Notes: a model not told the origin generated them from the sequence alone. 64,000 nucleotides of DNA from Pseudidiomarina aquimaris (GCF_003987395.1 NZ_PIPT01000006.1:1-64000), one strand, 5' to 3'. Counted from the stretch's first letter, positions 17,095 to 26,813 are shown. Made by a program: numbers and translations.

Positions 17095-18497
17095 GATTTG
17101 TTGTTGTCACCGCTTGGACGCTTGCGAGGCCCCCCGCGGCGTCGACCGCCGCGTCGACCGCGCTTTTTGCGCGGGGCGGGCGCATCGTCATGGCGTTTGT
17201 CGGCAGGCTGCATGCCTTTTTGTTGTTCGGTCCAAAACTGCGCTTGCTCGCTAAGCTTCTTGCGCTCGAGAGGGGTCGCAGTTGCGGCACGCAAGAGTAA
17301 AAAGTCATAGGCAGCACGGAAGCGGGGGTGGCCAAGTAACGTTTGCACACGTTTGCCCTTGGCGCGTTCGAGGCGTTGCTGCATCTGCCAGATTTCGCGC
17401 GCAGGAATCGTAAAGCGCTTCGGCACCGATACGGTCTGAACCTGCCGGCCCCAAACATCTGCGGCAGCGATATTCATAGCGTCCACCGGCGGCAAGCCGC
17501 TTTCGAACATCAGTTGTTCCATACGCGCCTGGAGTGGCCACCATAAAAGTGCAGCAAACAGGTAGGCTGGCGTGATGCTTAACCCTTGCTGAATGCGACT
17601 ATCGGTGTCGGCGAAGGTCTGCCGTAACATTTGGTAGGGCGCTTCGTCCGGCGTCTGCAAATAGCTTTTTAGCATCGGGAAGAGCTGCTGAAACAAATGG
17701 TATTCGCTGAGCATCTCAAAATTGGCTAACGCTTTACCTGCGGTAAATAGCTTTAGACATTCCTCGAATAGACGCGCTGGAGGTATGTTTTGCAGTAACG
17801 AAGCATGTTCGTGTATCGGCTTGGCGACACTGTCATCCATGCGCATGGAGAGCTTAGTGGCGAAACGAATCGCCCGCAGCATGCGCACGGGATCTTCACG
17901 GTAGCGCGTCTCGGCATCGCCGATCATACGTAGTACGCCAGCTTCAATGTCGCGGACACCATTAGCGAAATCGTAAATCGCGAAGTCAGCGATGTTGTAG
18001 TACAAGGCATTGACGGTAAAGTCGCGGCGTTGGGCGTCTTCTTCGATACTGCCGTAAACGTTGTCTCGTACGAGCATACCTTGTGCGTCACTCTTGGCGT
18101 GCTTTTGCGCATCCCCGTCGTCGTCATGGTGGCCACGGAAGGTTGCGACTTCAATCACTTCGCGGCCAAACATGATGTGTGCTAAGCGGAAGCGGCGTCC
18201 AACAAGGCGGCAATTGCGAAAGAGTTTGTGAACTTGTTCAGGACTTGCATTGGTCGCAACATCAAAGTCTTTAGGTTTGAGGCCGAGCAGGAGATCTCGC
18301 ACACAACCGCCGACAAGATAGGCTTCATAACCGGCATTGTGCAGACGATAGAGAACCTTCAACGCAGGCTCTGCGATATCCTTACGCGAAATAGGGTGTT
18401 GATCACGGGAGATCACCAAGGGTTTAGCAAGAATATTCTTGGGCAGCTCGCTGTTTTGTGGTTTGGCGCCAAGCGCTTTCTTAGCGAGGGCTTTCAT
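17091..18497 (-). CDS. pcnB: Poly(A) polymerase I
   Basis: PcnB (468 aa from this ATG) adds poly(A) tails to RNA 3' ends, promoting decay. The nucleotidyltransferase core is LVGGCVRDLLLGLKPKDFDVATNA. RNCRLVGRRFRLAHIMFG, EVIEVATFRGHH and RRDFTVNALYYN follow, and the C-terminal tail is very basic (KKRGRRGGRRRGG). The ATG at 18497 has no ribosome site. A GGAG at 18521-18518 is 8 nt before an in-frame ATT at 18509, and E. coli pcnB is known to start at AUU, so the true protein may be 4 residues longer. It is upstream of folK and downstream of gluQ. Confidence 0.95.
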   Translation of the reverse strand: MKALAKKALGAKPQNSELPKNILAKPLVISRDQHPISRKDIAEPALKVLYRLHNAGYEAYLVGGCVRDLLLGLKPKDFDVATNASPEQVHKLFRNCRLVGRRFRLAHIMFGREVIEVATFRGHHDDDGDAQKHAKSDAQGMLVRDNVYGSIEEDAQRRDFTVNALYYNIADFAIYDFANGVRDIEAGVLRMIGDAETRYREDPVRMLRAIRFATKLSMRMDDSVAKPIHEHASLLQNIPPARLFEECLKLFTAGKALANFEMLSEYHLFQQLFPMLKSYLQTPDEAPYQMLRQTFADTDSRIQQGLSITPAYLFAALLWWPLQARMEQLMFESGLPPVDAMNIAAADVWGRQVQTVSVPKRFTIPAREIWQMQQRLERAKGKRVQTLLGHPRFRAAYDFLLLRAATATPLERKKLSEQAQFWTEQQKGMQPADKRHDDAPAPRKKRGRRGGRRRGGPRKRPSGDNNKS

Positions 18498-18517
18498 GCG
18501 TTTGATAATGGTGGTGT

Positions 18518-18523
18518 CTCCCT
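18518..18523 (-). promoter_or_regulatory. Ribosome binding site favouring an ATT start of pcnB
   Basis: On the minus strand AGGGAG occupies 18523-18518. It is 8 nt before ATT (18509-18507), four codons upstream of and in frame with the ATG at 18497. The ATG itself is 20 nt from this site and has nothing better. The same rare AUU start is established for E. coli pcnB, where it limits expression. Confidence 0.6.
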
Positions 18524-18572
18524 AATCGACAACTGTATTAAAAACCAGCGTATTGTAGCCTGTCCGCAGCTT

Positions 18573-19424
18573 TCAGGAAAGATACTTTGCCGCCCAAGCC
18601 TGACTCGCCTCAGCTAAAAGTTGCTGAATGTCATTTCCGGTGTCGACCTCACCTAAGCCGAGAAAAGCAATTGCACGGGCTAATTGCTCTTTAGGTTCCT
18701 TAGCGTTCAGCGCGGGCGCATGATTTTGCTTACTCAGTTTACGGCCATTAACATCCAGCGCGAGAGGAACGTGCATAAGCCGTGGTTGGCGCGCCTCAAA
18801 CTGTTGCCAGAGTGTCAGTTGCCAAGCGGTGGGGGTAAGTAAATCGACGCCACGCACCAAGTCAGTAACACCTTGTGCAATATCGTCGACGACTACCGCC
18901 AGTTGGTAGGTGTAAAGTTGGTCGCGGCGAAAAAGCACAAAGTCTTCTGCGGCGAAGTTCGGCTCGATGTTCACCTCGCCTTGCCAACGGTCGTAAAAGT
19001 TCGCAATGGGCCGATCGTTGAGGATGCGAATCGCTGCATTCTCGGCATTGCGCTGTTTATCGCGGCAATAGCCAGTGTAGTAGGGGCCACGTGCTTTGAT
19101 TTGTTTACGGGTACAGGTGCAGTAATAGCAAAGGTGTTGTGCTTGCAGTTGCTGGAGCGCGATACGGTAGGCTTCATCGCGTTGTGATTGGTACATGACC
19201 TCGCCGTCCCAATGCAAGCCAAAGGCTTCAAGTTGTCTTAGAATAATGCTGTCAGCGCCGGCAACCGCGCGCGGTTGGTCAACATCTTCAATACGTACTA
19301 GCCATTTACCGCAGTGGGCTTGAGCGTCAAGGTAGCTAGCGACGGCGGCAACCAACGAGCCGAAGTGAAGTGGCCCCGACGGAGTCGGGGCGAAGCGTCC
19401 ACAATAAGGAAGGTCAATGGCCAC
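18573..19424 (-). CDS. gluQ: Glutamyl-Q tRNA(Asp) synthetase
   Basis: GluQRS (283 aa from this start) is a truncated GluRS-like enzyme that puts glutamate on queuosine-34 of tRNA(Asp). It has GRFAPTPSGPLHFGSL (HIGH-like), the zinc ligands in CYYCTCTRKQ and GYCRD, RGVDLLTPT, and KLSKQNHA in place of KMSKS. It lacks an anticodon-binding domain. The GTG at 19424 lies one base past the dksA stop; it gives a normal N-terminus but has no strong ribosome site. A longer frame to GTG 19481 would overlap dksA by 56 nt. The dksA-gluQ pairing is conserved. Confidence 0.92.
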   Translation of the reverse strand: MAIDLPYCGRFAPTPSGPLHFGSLVAAVASYLDAQAHCGKWLVRIEDVDQPRAVAGADSIILRQLEAFGLHWDGEVMYQSQRDEAYRIALQQLQAQHLCYYCTCTRKQIKARGPYYTGYCRDKQRNAENAAIRILNDRPIANFYDRWQGEVNIEPNFAAEDFVLFRRDQLYTYQLAVVVDDIAQGVTDLVRGVDLLTPTAWQLTLWQQFEARQPRLMHVPLALDVNGRKLSKQNHAPALNAKEPKEQLARAIAFLGLGEVDTGNDIQQLLAEASQAWAAKYLS

Positions 19425-19425
19425 C

Positions 19426-19878
19426 TTAGGCGCCAGTAAGTTGCTTCTCTTTGATTTCGGCAAGAGTTTTACAGTCGACACAAAGGTCAGCAGTAGGGCG
19501 TGCCTCTAAACGACGGATGCCGATTTCGATGCCACACTGGTCACAGAAGCCAAAGTCATCAGCTTCAATTTTCTGCAGTGTTTTCTCGATTTTCTTGATT
19601 AATTTACGTTCACGGTCACGCGTGCGTAATTCAAGACTAAACTCTTCTTCTTGTGCCGCGCGATCAACAGGATCAGGGAAGTTTGCCGCTTCATCTTTCA
19701 TATGATGCACGGTGCGATCCACTTCTTCACGCAACTGGTTACGCCAAACTTCCAAAATCTTGCGGAAGTGCGCCCGTTGCTTCTCATTCATGTACTCTTC
19801 ATTCGGCTGCTCTTGGTATGGTTCCAAGCCAGCTTGTGCCAAAATGCCATGAGCTTTTTTCGGCGTTCCTTGAGGCAT
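19426..19878 (-). CDS. dksA: RNA polymerase-binding transcription factor DksA
   Basis: DksA (150 aa) binds the RNA polymerase secondary channel and works with ppGpp in the stringent response. The sequence is nearly that of E. coli Dks[22 protein letters not shown], the coiled coil with [25 protein letters not shown] (the acidic tip is D-P-V-D), and the zinc finger C-x2-C...C-x2-C (CDQCG, CVDCK). AGGAGATCCACA precedes the ATG. Transcription probably continues into gluQ. Confidence 0.98.
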   Translation of the reverse strand: MPQGTPKKAHGILAQAGLEPYQEQPNEEYMNEKQRAHFRKILEVWRNQLREEVDRTVHHMKDEAANFPDPVDRAAQEEEFSLELRTRDRERKLIKKIEKTLQKIEADDFGFCDQCGIEIGIRRLEARPTADLCVDCKTLAEIKEKQLTGA

Positions 19879-19920
19879 TGTGGATCTCCTATATGAGAGG
19901 GTTCTTCAAAAAGGTCGGTA

Positions 19921-19949
19921 CATATACCAGAAAGCTCAACCCTGCGCAA
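19921..19949 (-). promoter_or_regulatory. Candidate sigma-70 promoter of dksA
   Basis: On the minus strand TTGCGC (19949-19944) and TATATG (19926-19921) are separated by 17 bp, and a TGG precedes the -10 as an extended -10 element. It lies about 45 nt upstream of the dksA start, between sfsA and dksA. The -35 match is weak (3 of 6). Confidence 0.4.
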
Positions 19950-19974
19950 TTTTATTTGTGCAAAAGGTTGTTTC

Positions 19975-20697
19975 TTAAATGACCGGTAAAAGTCCTTTTG
20001 GGTTAATTCCGCTGGCGCTTATCATGCATTCAAGTGCATAAAACTCAACGCCTTTCTGTTTTGCAAGCTGAGCCATTTCAGCGTAGCTCGGGTCACAATG
20101 TTCAGCTGCGCTGACCTGTTGCACGGCACCATGAAAAACGCAATACAACACGACCGCTCGGTGCCCTTCCTCGACCATGGTGATCAAGCTGCGCAAATGA
20201 TCGCTGGCGCGTTGACTGACGGTATCTGGGAAGTAACCTTGCTGTTCTTGCGCCAAAGTTACGCTTTTGACTTCAATAAAGATCTGCTGCCCAGCGACAT
20301 TCTCTGCCAACCAATCAATGCGGCGGTTATCATAGCCATAACGTTGCTCGGCCCGCAGTTGCGTGAGCTTACCAAGTTCACTTAGCACGCCGTGCTCGAG
20401 TGCTTCACCGACGACGGAGTTAGCTCGGTGGGTGTTCACGCAAATCATGTCGCCATCGGCTGTCGATGCTAGTTCCCACGTGTAGCGATACTTGCGCTTG
20501 GGGTTGTTGGAATCACTCAACCATACCGGCATACCGGGTTCAGCGCAGCCGGTCATCGCCCCCGTATTCGGACAATGCACCGTTAACGGATCGTCGGGGC
20601 TATTATGCTCAGGCCACTCGGGATGATAAACATCGGCTAAAAAACGCTTGTAGCGGCGCACTAAAAAAGCCTGCTGCAAGGGGTTGTCAAACTGCAT
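19975..20697 (-). CDS. sfsA: SfsA family protein
   Basis: This 240-aa SfsA homologue is named for sugar fermentation stimulation in E. coli; the family is related to nucleases and its true role is unclear. Visible marks are RRYKRFLADV, HCPNTGAMTGC, IFIEVKSVTL (the nuclease-like E-x-K) and FPDTVSQRASDHLRSL. I chose the ATG at 20697 because GAGG sits 7 nt before it; the frame opens 4 codons earlier. It lies upstream of dksA on the same strand, as in E. coli. Confidence 0.94.
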   Translation of the reverse strand: MQFDNPLQQAFLVRRYKRFLADVYHPEWPEHNSPDDPLTVHCPNTGAMTGCAEPGMPVWLSDSNNPKRKYRYTWELASTADGDMICVNTHRANSVVGEALEHGVLSELGKLTQLRAEQRYGYDNRRIDWLAENVAGQQIFIEVKSVTLAQEQQGYFPDTVSQRASDHLRSLITMVEEGHRAVVLYCVFHGAVQQVSAAEHCDPSYAEMAQLAKQKGVEFYALECMISASGINPKGLLPVI

Positions 20698-20766
20698 TGT
20701 CAGCCTCATGTAGCTTAGATAGGATATACTTCAATTCATTCGCAACCATACTGGGAGCTAGTAACC

Positions 20767-22053
20767 ATGTCTACTGCACTTGCTGTTTTTGTTGTTCAAC
20801 AAGAGTTTTCGGATTCTGCTTGGAAAAAGTCCGCACCGGTGATTGTCGGAGAGCAGGGCGCGACCATTTACTTAGGGCAAGATGAAAGCGAGAACTTACG
20901 CAAAGTGCAAAAAGCAGGGCGCCAGTTGGACAACCTCGGTGTGAGTTCGGCGAAATTAAGTGGTGAAGGCTGGGATTTTGAGCGCCAGTGGGCCTTTGCC
21001 AATGGCTACACCGACACGCGTAGTACCAACAAACTAGAGTGGGCGAGCAATAGTGAAGCGCTGACGCAAACGCGGAATGTGGTGAATTGGACACGTGAGC
21101 TGGTGAACTTACCGCCGATGGACATTTACCCAGAAGCGTTAGCACAACGGGTCGCCGAAAAGTTAGAAAGCTTAGCGCCAGAGAAAGTAAGTAGTCGCGT
21201 CATTAAAGGCGATGAACTCTTGCAGGAAGGCTGGATGGGCATTCATACCGTAGGCCGCGCCAGTAAGCGCCCCCCTTGCATGCTGGTCGTTGACTACAAT
21301 CCTACAGGTAACGCCGACGCTGAGATCGATACGGTTTTGGTGGGCAAGGGCATCACTTTCGACTCTGGTGGTTACAGCCTGAAGTCGAGTGAAGGCATGT
21401 TAGCCATGAAATGCGACATGGGTGGTGCGGCTACAGTTGCTGGCGCTTTGGGCTTGGCTATCGAGCAAGGCTTGCAAAAGCGTGTGCAGCTGGTGCTGTG
21501 TTGCGCGGAGAACTTGGTCGACGGCAGCGCTTATTTACTCGGCGATATCATTACCTACAAAAATGGGCTGACTGTCGAAGTCGTTAACACCGACGCCGAG
21601 GGCCGCTTGGTGCTAGCGGATGGCTTGCAATATGCTGGCGAAGTTGGCGCCAAACGCGTCATAGATGCAGCAACCCTAACGGGTGCCGCGCAAGTGGCTG
21701 TGGGCAATGAGTACAACGCCTTGTTTAGTGTCGATGATGAGCTCGCCAACAAAGCTTTGAGTACTGCTGCAGCGCAACGTGAGAACTTGTGGCGCCTACC
21801 TTTACAGCCGTGGCATAAGGAAAATACTCCATCAGCCTTTGCAGATTGCGCCAACAGCCGCCCACAAAAAGGTGGCGGTACTGGTGGTGCGAGCAATGCG
21901 GCGGGCTTCTTGCTACGCTTTGCGCCGAATGACGGTAAGGGCTGGTTACATTTCGACATCGCGGGCGCCTATCACAACAGCGCCAATGCAATGTGGGCAA
22001 CCGGTGCCACTGCGCTAGGCGTGCGCACTATTGCGGCATTACTGCAGGACTAA
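20767..22053 (+). CDS. pepB: M17 leucyl aminopeptidase, PepB-like
   Basis: This 428-aa cytosolic aminopeptidase of family M17 releases N-terminal residues from peptides using two metal ions. The metal and active-site segments are GKGITFDSGGYSLK, MKCDMGGAATVAGAL and NTDAEGRLVLADGL; GWLHFDIAGAYHN is near the end. The length and the early KLSGEGWDFERQWAFANGY match E. coli PepB rather than the longer PepA (about 500 aa). The gene is divergent from sfsA. The next gene, hrpB, probably starts 1 nt after its stop. Confidence 0.9.
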   Translation: MSTALAVFVVQQEFSDSAWKKSAPVIVGEQGATIYLGQDESENLRKVQKAGRQLDNLGVSSAKLSGEGWDFERQWAFANGYTDTRSTNKLEWASNSEALTQTRNVVNWTRELVNLPPMDIYPEALAQRVAEKLESLAPEKVSSRVIKGDELLQEGWMGIHTVGRASKRPPCMLVVDYNPTGNADAEIDTVLVGKGITFDSGGYSLKSSEGMLAMKCDMGGAATVAGALGLAIEQGLQKRVQLVLCCAENLVDGSAYLLGDIITYKNGLTVEVVNTDAEGRLVLADGLQYAGEVGAKRVIDAATLTGAAQVAVGNEYNALFSVDDELANKALSTAAAQRENLWRLPLQPWHKENTPSAFADCANSRPQKGGGTGGASNAAGFLLRFAPNDGKGWLHFDIAGAYHNSANAMWATGATALGVRTIAALLQD

Positions 22054-22054
22054 G

Positions 22055-24523
22055 TTGGCCGCAACACAATTCAATGAGCTACCGATAACGGCGCTACTCT
22101 CTGAGGTCATCGCGCTGTTACCGGGGCAAAAAGTGGTCTTGCAGGCGCCGCCCGGTGCCGGCAAGTCCACCGCTTTACCTCTTGCTTTGCTGGCCGCAGA
22201 AGAGTGGCAGCAGCAACGGATTATCCTGCTGCAACCGCGCCGTTTAGCAGCAATTTCAATAGCCCATTATCTTGCCCGTCAGTTAGGTGAGCAGGTCGGC
22301 GAGCTGGTCGGCTACCATGTCCGCGGCGAGCAACGCAGTAGTGCCGCAACGCGCCTGCTGATTGTTACCGAAGGCACCTTTACCCAATATCTGCAGCAGG
22401 ACCCAGAACTCAATGGGGTGGGTTTGGTGCTATTTGATGAATTTCACGAGCGTAACCTGTTTAGCGACCTGGGTTTGGCCATGTTGCTTGAGGCGTTACC
22501 GCTGCGACCTGATCTTGGCCTATTGATTATGTCGGCAACGCTCCCGGCTGAACAAATTGCCGCTTGGCTAGGCGACGCCAAGGTTTTGCAGAGTGCCGGA
22601 CGCCAACACCCTATCACCTATCATTACCGTCCGGTGCCGCCGCGTAGCGACTGGCTGCAACATACCGCAACCGTGGTACGCGAGGCGGTGCAGCTAGCCG
22701 AGCACGGCGTGTTGGTGTTTTTACCAGGCTGGCGTGAGATCCAACGCTTAACTGAGGGCCTTGCACTGGGTGAGGGCATCCAGGTACAACCATTGCATCG
22801 ACAACTTGCACTGGCCGAGCAGCAGGCAGCGTTGCGCCCTGTCCCTGCCGGCGAGAAAAAGGTTGTATTGGCGACCAATATAGCTGAGACCAGTGTAACC
22901 ATTCCGGGTATCGATGTGGTCGTTGATAGTGGTCGCGAGCGCCGCGCGACTTTTTACCCTCGTCATGGTCTGACGCGTTTGGCAACTGAGCGCATAAGCA
23001 AGGCTGCAGCTACCCAACGTGCCGGTCGAGCTGGTCGACTGGGGCCCGGTCATTGTTTGCGTATTTGGGCAGAAGGCGAAACCCAAGGCCTACGCGACTA
23101 CGATGCGCCCGCGCTCGAAACGGAAGACTTAGCGGGTATAGTGCTCGAGGCGAAACGTTGGGGGAGTGATGTTGGGGAGTTGCAATTTCTTAGTCCACCG
23201 AATGAAGTTCACCTCGAGGTCGGCGAACAGCTGTTGCAAAAGCTGGGCATCGTTGATGACCGCGGTGTGCTCACTTCGATAGGTCAGCAAGTCGCCGCAC
23301 AGGGCACTGAACCGCGGTTAGCGCGAATTGCCGTTGCTGCAACCTCACAGGCTGAACCGATGCGAGCAGAAGCAGCTTTGCTGCTTGCACAGTTAGAATA
23401 TCCGACGTCATCTGCTCACTTTCCAGTACCTGCAAAAAAGTTAAGTAAACCCGCCCGTCAACGGTGGCAGTGGTGGTTACGTAAGCTCAAGGTCGCTGAG
23501 CCAGTTCAGGAGTTAAGCTCTGCGGCAGTTATCGAACTTGCCTTATGGGGATTTCCGGATCGTGTGGCGCAGCGGCGAACTGCTCGCGATAACGACAAAA
23601 ACTATTTCGTCGCATATGGGGGCGGAGCCCAATTTCATGAGCAAGATACCCGCGGCGGCGACGCGCTACTGCTAATTTTGTCGATGCGCCTGAGTGAGCG
23701 CAATGCGGATGCCATTATCGATGACGTTGTGCCGCTAAGTAGTGCTGACCTCGCGCACCCAGCGTTAGCCGTTACTTGGCAGACTGAATTGGCGTGGCAA
23801 GGGCCACAGCAACGTCTACAAGCGCTTGAACGCCAACGACTCGGCGCCTTAGTATTAGCTGAGCGCCCGGCACAACAGCAACCGACGGTTGCAGAACGGG
23901 TGCACTTGTTGGTTGCGCTGGTACAGGAACAGCGAGAGTTGCTACAAGAGTTGCTGCAAGAGCCTAAAAGCCAGCAATTTCTTGCCCGCGTGCGCTTGGC
24001 TCAGCAGCATTTGCCAGCAAACGAGCAATGGCCGGAGTTTAGCGAAGCGGCGCTCAGACAGCAGCTCGAAAGCTGGGCGGGACCTTATTGGCACGATATA
24101 CAGAGCCTTGCCCAGTTACGCAAATGGTCGCCGTTAGCTGCGCTGCAAGCGCGCTTAGACTACGGTCAACAACAGCGCTTAGCGCAACTTTGCCCCACGC
24201 ATTGGCAGGCGCCGAGTGGCTTGCAGCATAAGATTAACTATCAAGGCGACGCACCAGCAGTGGCGCTTAAGTTGCAAGAGGTTTTCGGTGAGCCCGTTTC
24301 GCCTAAGCTATGTCAAGGGCAGGTTACGTTGGTGCTTGAGTTACTCTCGCCAGCGCAGCGACCCTTACAACGCACAGCTGATTTAGCAAGTTTTTGGCAA
24401 AATGCCTATCAACAAGTAAAAAAAGAGATGAAAGGGCGGTATCCTAAGCATCCTTGGCCAGATGATCCGTTGCAGGCGCAGGCGACGCAAAAGACAAAAC
24501 GGATGATTGCACAGTCGAAATAA
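22055..24523 (+). CDS. hrpB: ATP-dependent helicase HrpB
   Basis: HrpB (822 aa) is a DEAH-type RNA helicase-like protein of unresolved cellular role. It has Walker A APPGAGKSTALPL, the DEFH box LFDEFHERNLF, SATLPAEQ (motif III), NIAETSVTIPGI (motif V) and QRAGRAGRLGPG (motif VI). The HrpB C-terminal domain follows, with the conserved KINY and CQGQVTLVLELLSPAQRPLQ. I chose the TTG at 22055 because AGGA lies 5 nt before it; the frame opens earlier, inside pepB. It is followed 18 nt later by mrcB, an order shared with E. coli. Confidence 0.94.
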   Translation: MAATQFNELPITALLSEVIALLPGQKVVLQAPPGAGKSTALPLALLAAEEWQQQRIILLQPRRLAAISIAHYLARQLGEQVGELVGYHVRGEQRSSAATRLLIVTEGTFTQYLQQDPELNGVGLVLFDEFHERNLFSDLGLAMLLEALPLRPDLGLLIMSATLPAEQIAAWLGDAKVLQSAGRQHPITYHYRPVPPRSDWLQHTATVVREAVQLAEHGVLVFLPGWREIQRLTEGLALGEGIQVQPLHRQLALAEQQAALRPVPAGEKKVVLATNIAETSVTIPGIDVVVDSGRERRATFYPRHGLTRLATERISKAAATQRAGRAGRLGPGHCLRIWAEGETQGLRDYDAPALETEDLAGIVLEAKRWGSDVGELQFLSPPNEVHLEVGEQLLQKLGIVDDRGVLTSIGQQVAAQGTEPRLARIAVAATSQAEPMRAEAALLLAQLEYPTSSAHFPVPAKKLSKPARQRWQWWLRKLKVAEPVQELSSAAVIELALWGFPDRVAQRRTARDNDKNYFVAYGGGAQFHEQDTRGGDALLLILSMRLSERNADAIIDDVVPLSSADLAHPALAVTWQTELAWQGPQQRLQALERQRLGALVLAERPAQQQPTVAERVHLLVALVQEQRELLQELLQEPKSQQFLARVRLAQQHLPANEQWPEFSEAALRQQLESWAGPYWHDIQSLAQLRKWSPLAALQARLDYGQQQRLAQLCPTHWQAPSGLQHKINYQGDAPAVALKLQEVFGEPVSPKLCQGQVTLVLELLSPAQRPLQRTADLASFWQNAYQQVKKEMKGRYPKHPWPDDPLQAQATQKTKRMIAQSK

Positions 24524-24541
24524 CTCGGTACTGGAAGGTAT

Positions 24542-26791
24542 ATGCGTTTTATATTGGTTCTCTTTGCTAAATTAGCGTTGGCAGTTTTGGCTGTTACTTG
24601 CTTCTATGTCATTTATCTAGACAGCTCCCTGACGCAACGCTTTGCGACTGAGCGCTATGAGGCCTCAGCAATTGTTTATGCCCGCCCGCTAGAACTTGCG
24701 CCAAACAAACCTTTGCGTCCGCAGCAGCTATTGCAAGAGTTGCAGCAGTTGCGTTACCGCCAAGATGCCACACTCACACAAAGTGGCTCCTATCATGACC
24801 AAGGCAGCGCAATCGAACTGCACCGGCGGCCGTTCGATTTTGCTGATGGCCCAGCGATGGCACAAAAAGTGCGTGTACGCTTTGCCCGTGGTGGCGTCAT
24901 TGCCGGAATCCAAAGTTTGCCCGACGGCCGAGAGCTAAATCGCTTTCAAATTGATCCCTTGGTGTTAGGACAAGTTACCGGTGAAAACGGCGAGGACCGG
25001 CTGATCGTTGGCCTTGAGCGCTTGCCAAGCTTGCTTATTGAGACGTTACTTTTAGTAGAGGACCGTGATTTTTACCATCATGCGGGTGTATCACTCTCTT
25101 CCATTGGCCGCGCTGCCCTGGCTAATTTAGCTGCGATGGATACGGTGCAAGGCGGCAGTACTTTAACTCAGCAGTTAGTGAAGAATCTCTACTTGAGCCG
25201 CGAACAAACTTTGTGGCGCAAAGCCAATGAAGCGCTGATGGCGCTGATAATTGACTTCCGCTTTAGTAAAGATGAAATCCTAGAAACCTACTTTAATGAG
25301 ATCTACTTCGGTCAGGACGGTGGCCGTGCAATTCATGGCGTTGGGCTGGCCAGCCGCTTCTACTTTGGCAAGCAAGTGGAAGAACTAAGTGCAGCCGAAA
25401 TAGCTATGCTCGTGGCGATTGTCAAAGGACCTTCCTATTACAACCCGTATCGTTACGCAGACCGCGTACGGGAGCGCCGCGATATGATTTTACAGTTGAT
25501 GTTTGCGCAGCAGCTGATCAACCAGCGTTCGTATTTGGCCGCGTTAGAGGAGCCGTTGGTACCGCCTCGCCGTGCAAGTGAGGGAAGAACTTGGGCGCCG
25601 CACTACTTAGCCCAAGTCAAACAGGAACTGGGTCAGTTGCAAGTGCCGCAAGAGTGGAATGAACAAGGTTTGCGAGTGTTTACTTACTTCGACCCAATTG
25701 CGCAACAGGCATTGGAGAAAAGTATTGCTGAGCAACTCCCGCGCTTAAGTGAAAGTAAAGAATTGCAGGTAGCGGCAGTCATCGCGAATCATCAGCAAGC
25801 CAGTTTGCGCGCACTGGTCGGCGACCGCGATCACCAGCAATTGGGATTCAATCGAGCTACTGGGGCGATGCGTCAAGTGGGTTCGTTAATGAAGCCAACA
25901 CTCTATGGGCTGGCACTGTCGCAGCCAGGCAGCTATAACCTCGCGAGTATTCTAGAAGATACCCCCATTACCCTAGAAGAGGTCGATGGCCGCATATGGC
26001 AGCCAGAAAATTATGACGGTGAATTCGTTGGCGACATTATGCTTTATGATGCCTTAGCTCAATCACGTAATGTTCCAGCGGTAAAATTAGCACTCGAAGT
26101 GGGAATCGAGGCGGTGGTTAGCAAGTTGCGACAAGCCGGGATTACCACCCCGATTCCAAATGTGCCCTCACTGGCCTTAGGCTCAGTCGAGTTATCCCCG
26201 CTGCAAATGACCGAACTCTATGGTGTCTGGGCGCATTACGGTCGCTATCGCCCTTACACAACCATTGACTCACTGACCAACCATGACGGTCTGCGTCTGT
26301 ATCAGCATCGGCCAAGCGCAGGACGCGAGGTGTTTGATCCGTTAACCACGGCGCTGGTGAATTACGGCTTGCGCGGCGTGGTAAATGACGGCACCGGGAA
26401 GCGTTTGGGGACGTTGTTTGGGCGTGATGCCTTAGCGGGTAAAAGCGGTACCACCAATGATTATCGTGACAGTTGGTTTGTTGCTTATGATGCGCAGCAG
26501 TTGATGACAGTTTGGTTAGGGCGTGATGACAACAAACCGATCAACTTGACTGGTGCAACAGGAGCGTTGCCGGTCGTCGCTAATACCTTCAGTGAGTTGG
26601 GCGTGCAGTCTCTCGACGTAGCTTTACCAGCACCGTTGCAATACCAAGCCTTTCATCCGCAAACGGGGGTGGCGATTCCTGCCGATTGCCGTCAGCAACG
26701 AACGTTTCCTGCTTTTCCGGTGAGTGTAGCGGAAGATATGAATTGTGAAGGCGTGCTTGAAGAAAAGTCGTGGTGGGAGAAAATTTTCTAA
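24542..26791 (+). CDS. mrcB: Penicillin-binding protein 1b
   Basis: PBP1b (749 aa) is a bifunctional class A enzyme that polymerises glycan strands and crosslinks peptides. One N-terminal membrane helix covers about 5-24, followed by a UB2H-like region. The glycosyltransferase motifs are LVEDRDFYHHAGV and QGGSTLTQQLVKNLYLS, with RKANEALMALI and ETYFNEIYFGQ. The transpeptidase motifs are SLMK (S-x-x-K), SRN (S-x-N) and KSGTTNDYRD (KSG). The cytoplasmic tail before the helix is very short compared with E. coli (about 844 aa). It is probably cotranscribed with hrpB. Confidence 0.96.
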   Translation: MRFILVLFAKLALAVLAVTCFYVIYLDSSLTQRFATERYEASAIVYARPLELAPNKPLRPQQLLQELQQLRYRQDATLTQSGSYHDQGSAIELHRRPFDFADGPAMAQKVRVRFARGGVIAGIQSLPDGRELNRFQIDPLVLGQVTGENGEDRLIVGLERLPSLLIETLLLVEDRDFYHHAGVSLSSIGRAALANLAAMDTVQGGSTLTQQLVKNLYLSREQTLWRKANEALMALIIDFRFSKDEILETYFNEIYFGQDGGRAIHGVGLASRFYFGKQVEELSAAEIAMLVAIVKGPSYYNPYRYADRVRERRDMILQLMFAQQLINQRSYLAALEEPLVPPRRASEGRTWAPHYLAQVKQELGQLQVPQEWNEQGLRVFTYFDPIAQQALEKSIAEQLPRLSESKELQVAAVIANHQQASLRALVGDRDHQQLGFNRATGAMRQVGSLMKPTLYGLALSQPGSYNLASILEDTPITLEEVDGRIWQPENYDGEFVGDIMLYDALAQSRNVPAVKLALEVGIEAVVSKLRQAGITTPIPNVPSLALGSVELSPLQMTELYGVWAHYGRYRPYTTIDSLTNHDGLRLYQHRPSAGREVFDPLTTALVNYGLRGVVNDGTGKRLGTLFGRDALAGKSGTTNDYRDSWFVAYDAQQLMTVWLGRDDNKPINLTGATGALPVVANTFSELGVQSLDVALPAPLQYQAFHPQTGVAIPADCRQQRTFPAFPVSVAEDMNCEGVLEEKSWWEKIF

Positions 26792-26801
26792 CCACCACGA
26801 C
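26767..26801. terminator. Long hairpin across the mrcB stop codon
   Basis: GTCGTGGTGG (26767-26776) pairs with CCACCACGAC (26792-26801), and the interior holds the palindrome AGAAAATTTTCT. It lies between convergent mrcB and hemL and probably terminates one or both, although no T-run follows on either strand. Confidence 0.45.
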
Positions 26802-26813
26802 CTAATTGCTAGC

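Noticed and set aside
20697-20730. pepB promoter TTGTCA/TATACT
   Set aside because: The -10 is good but the spacer is 22 bp, too long for a sigma-70 promoter.
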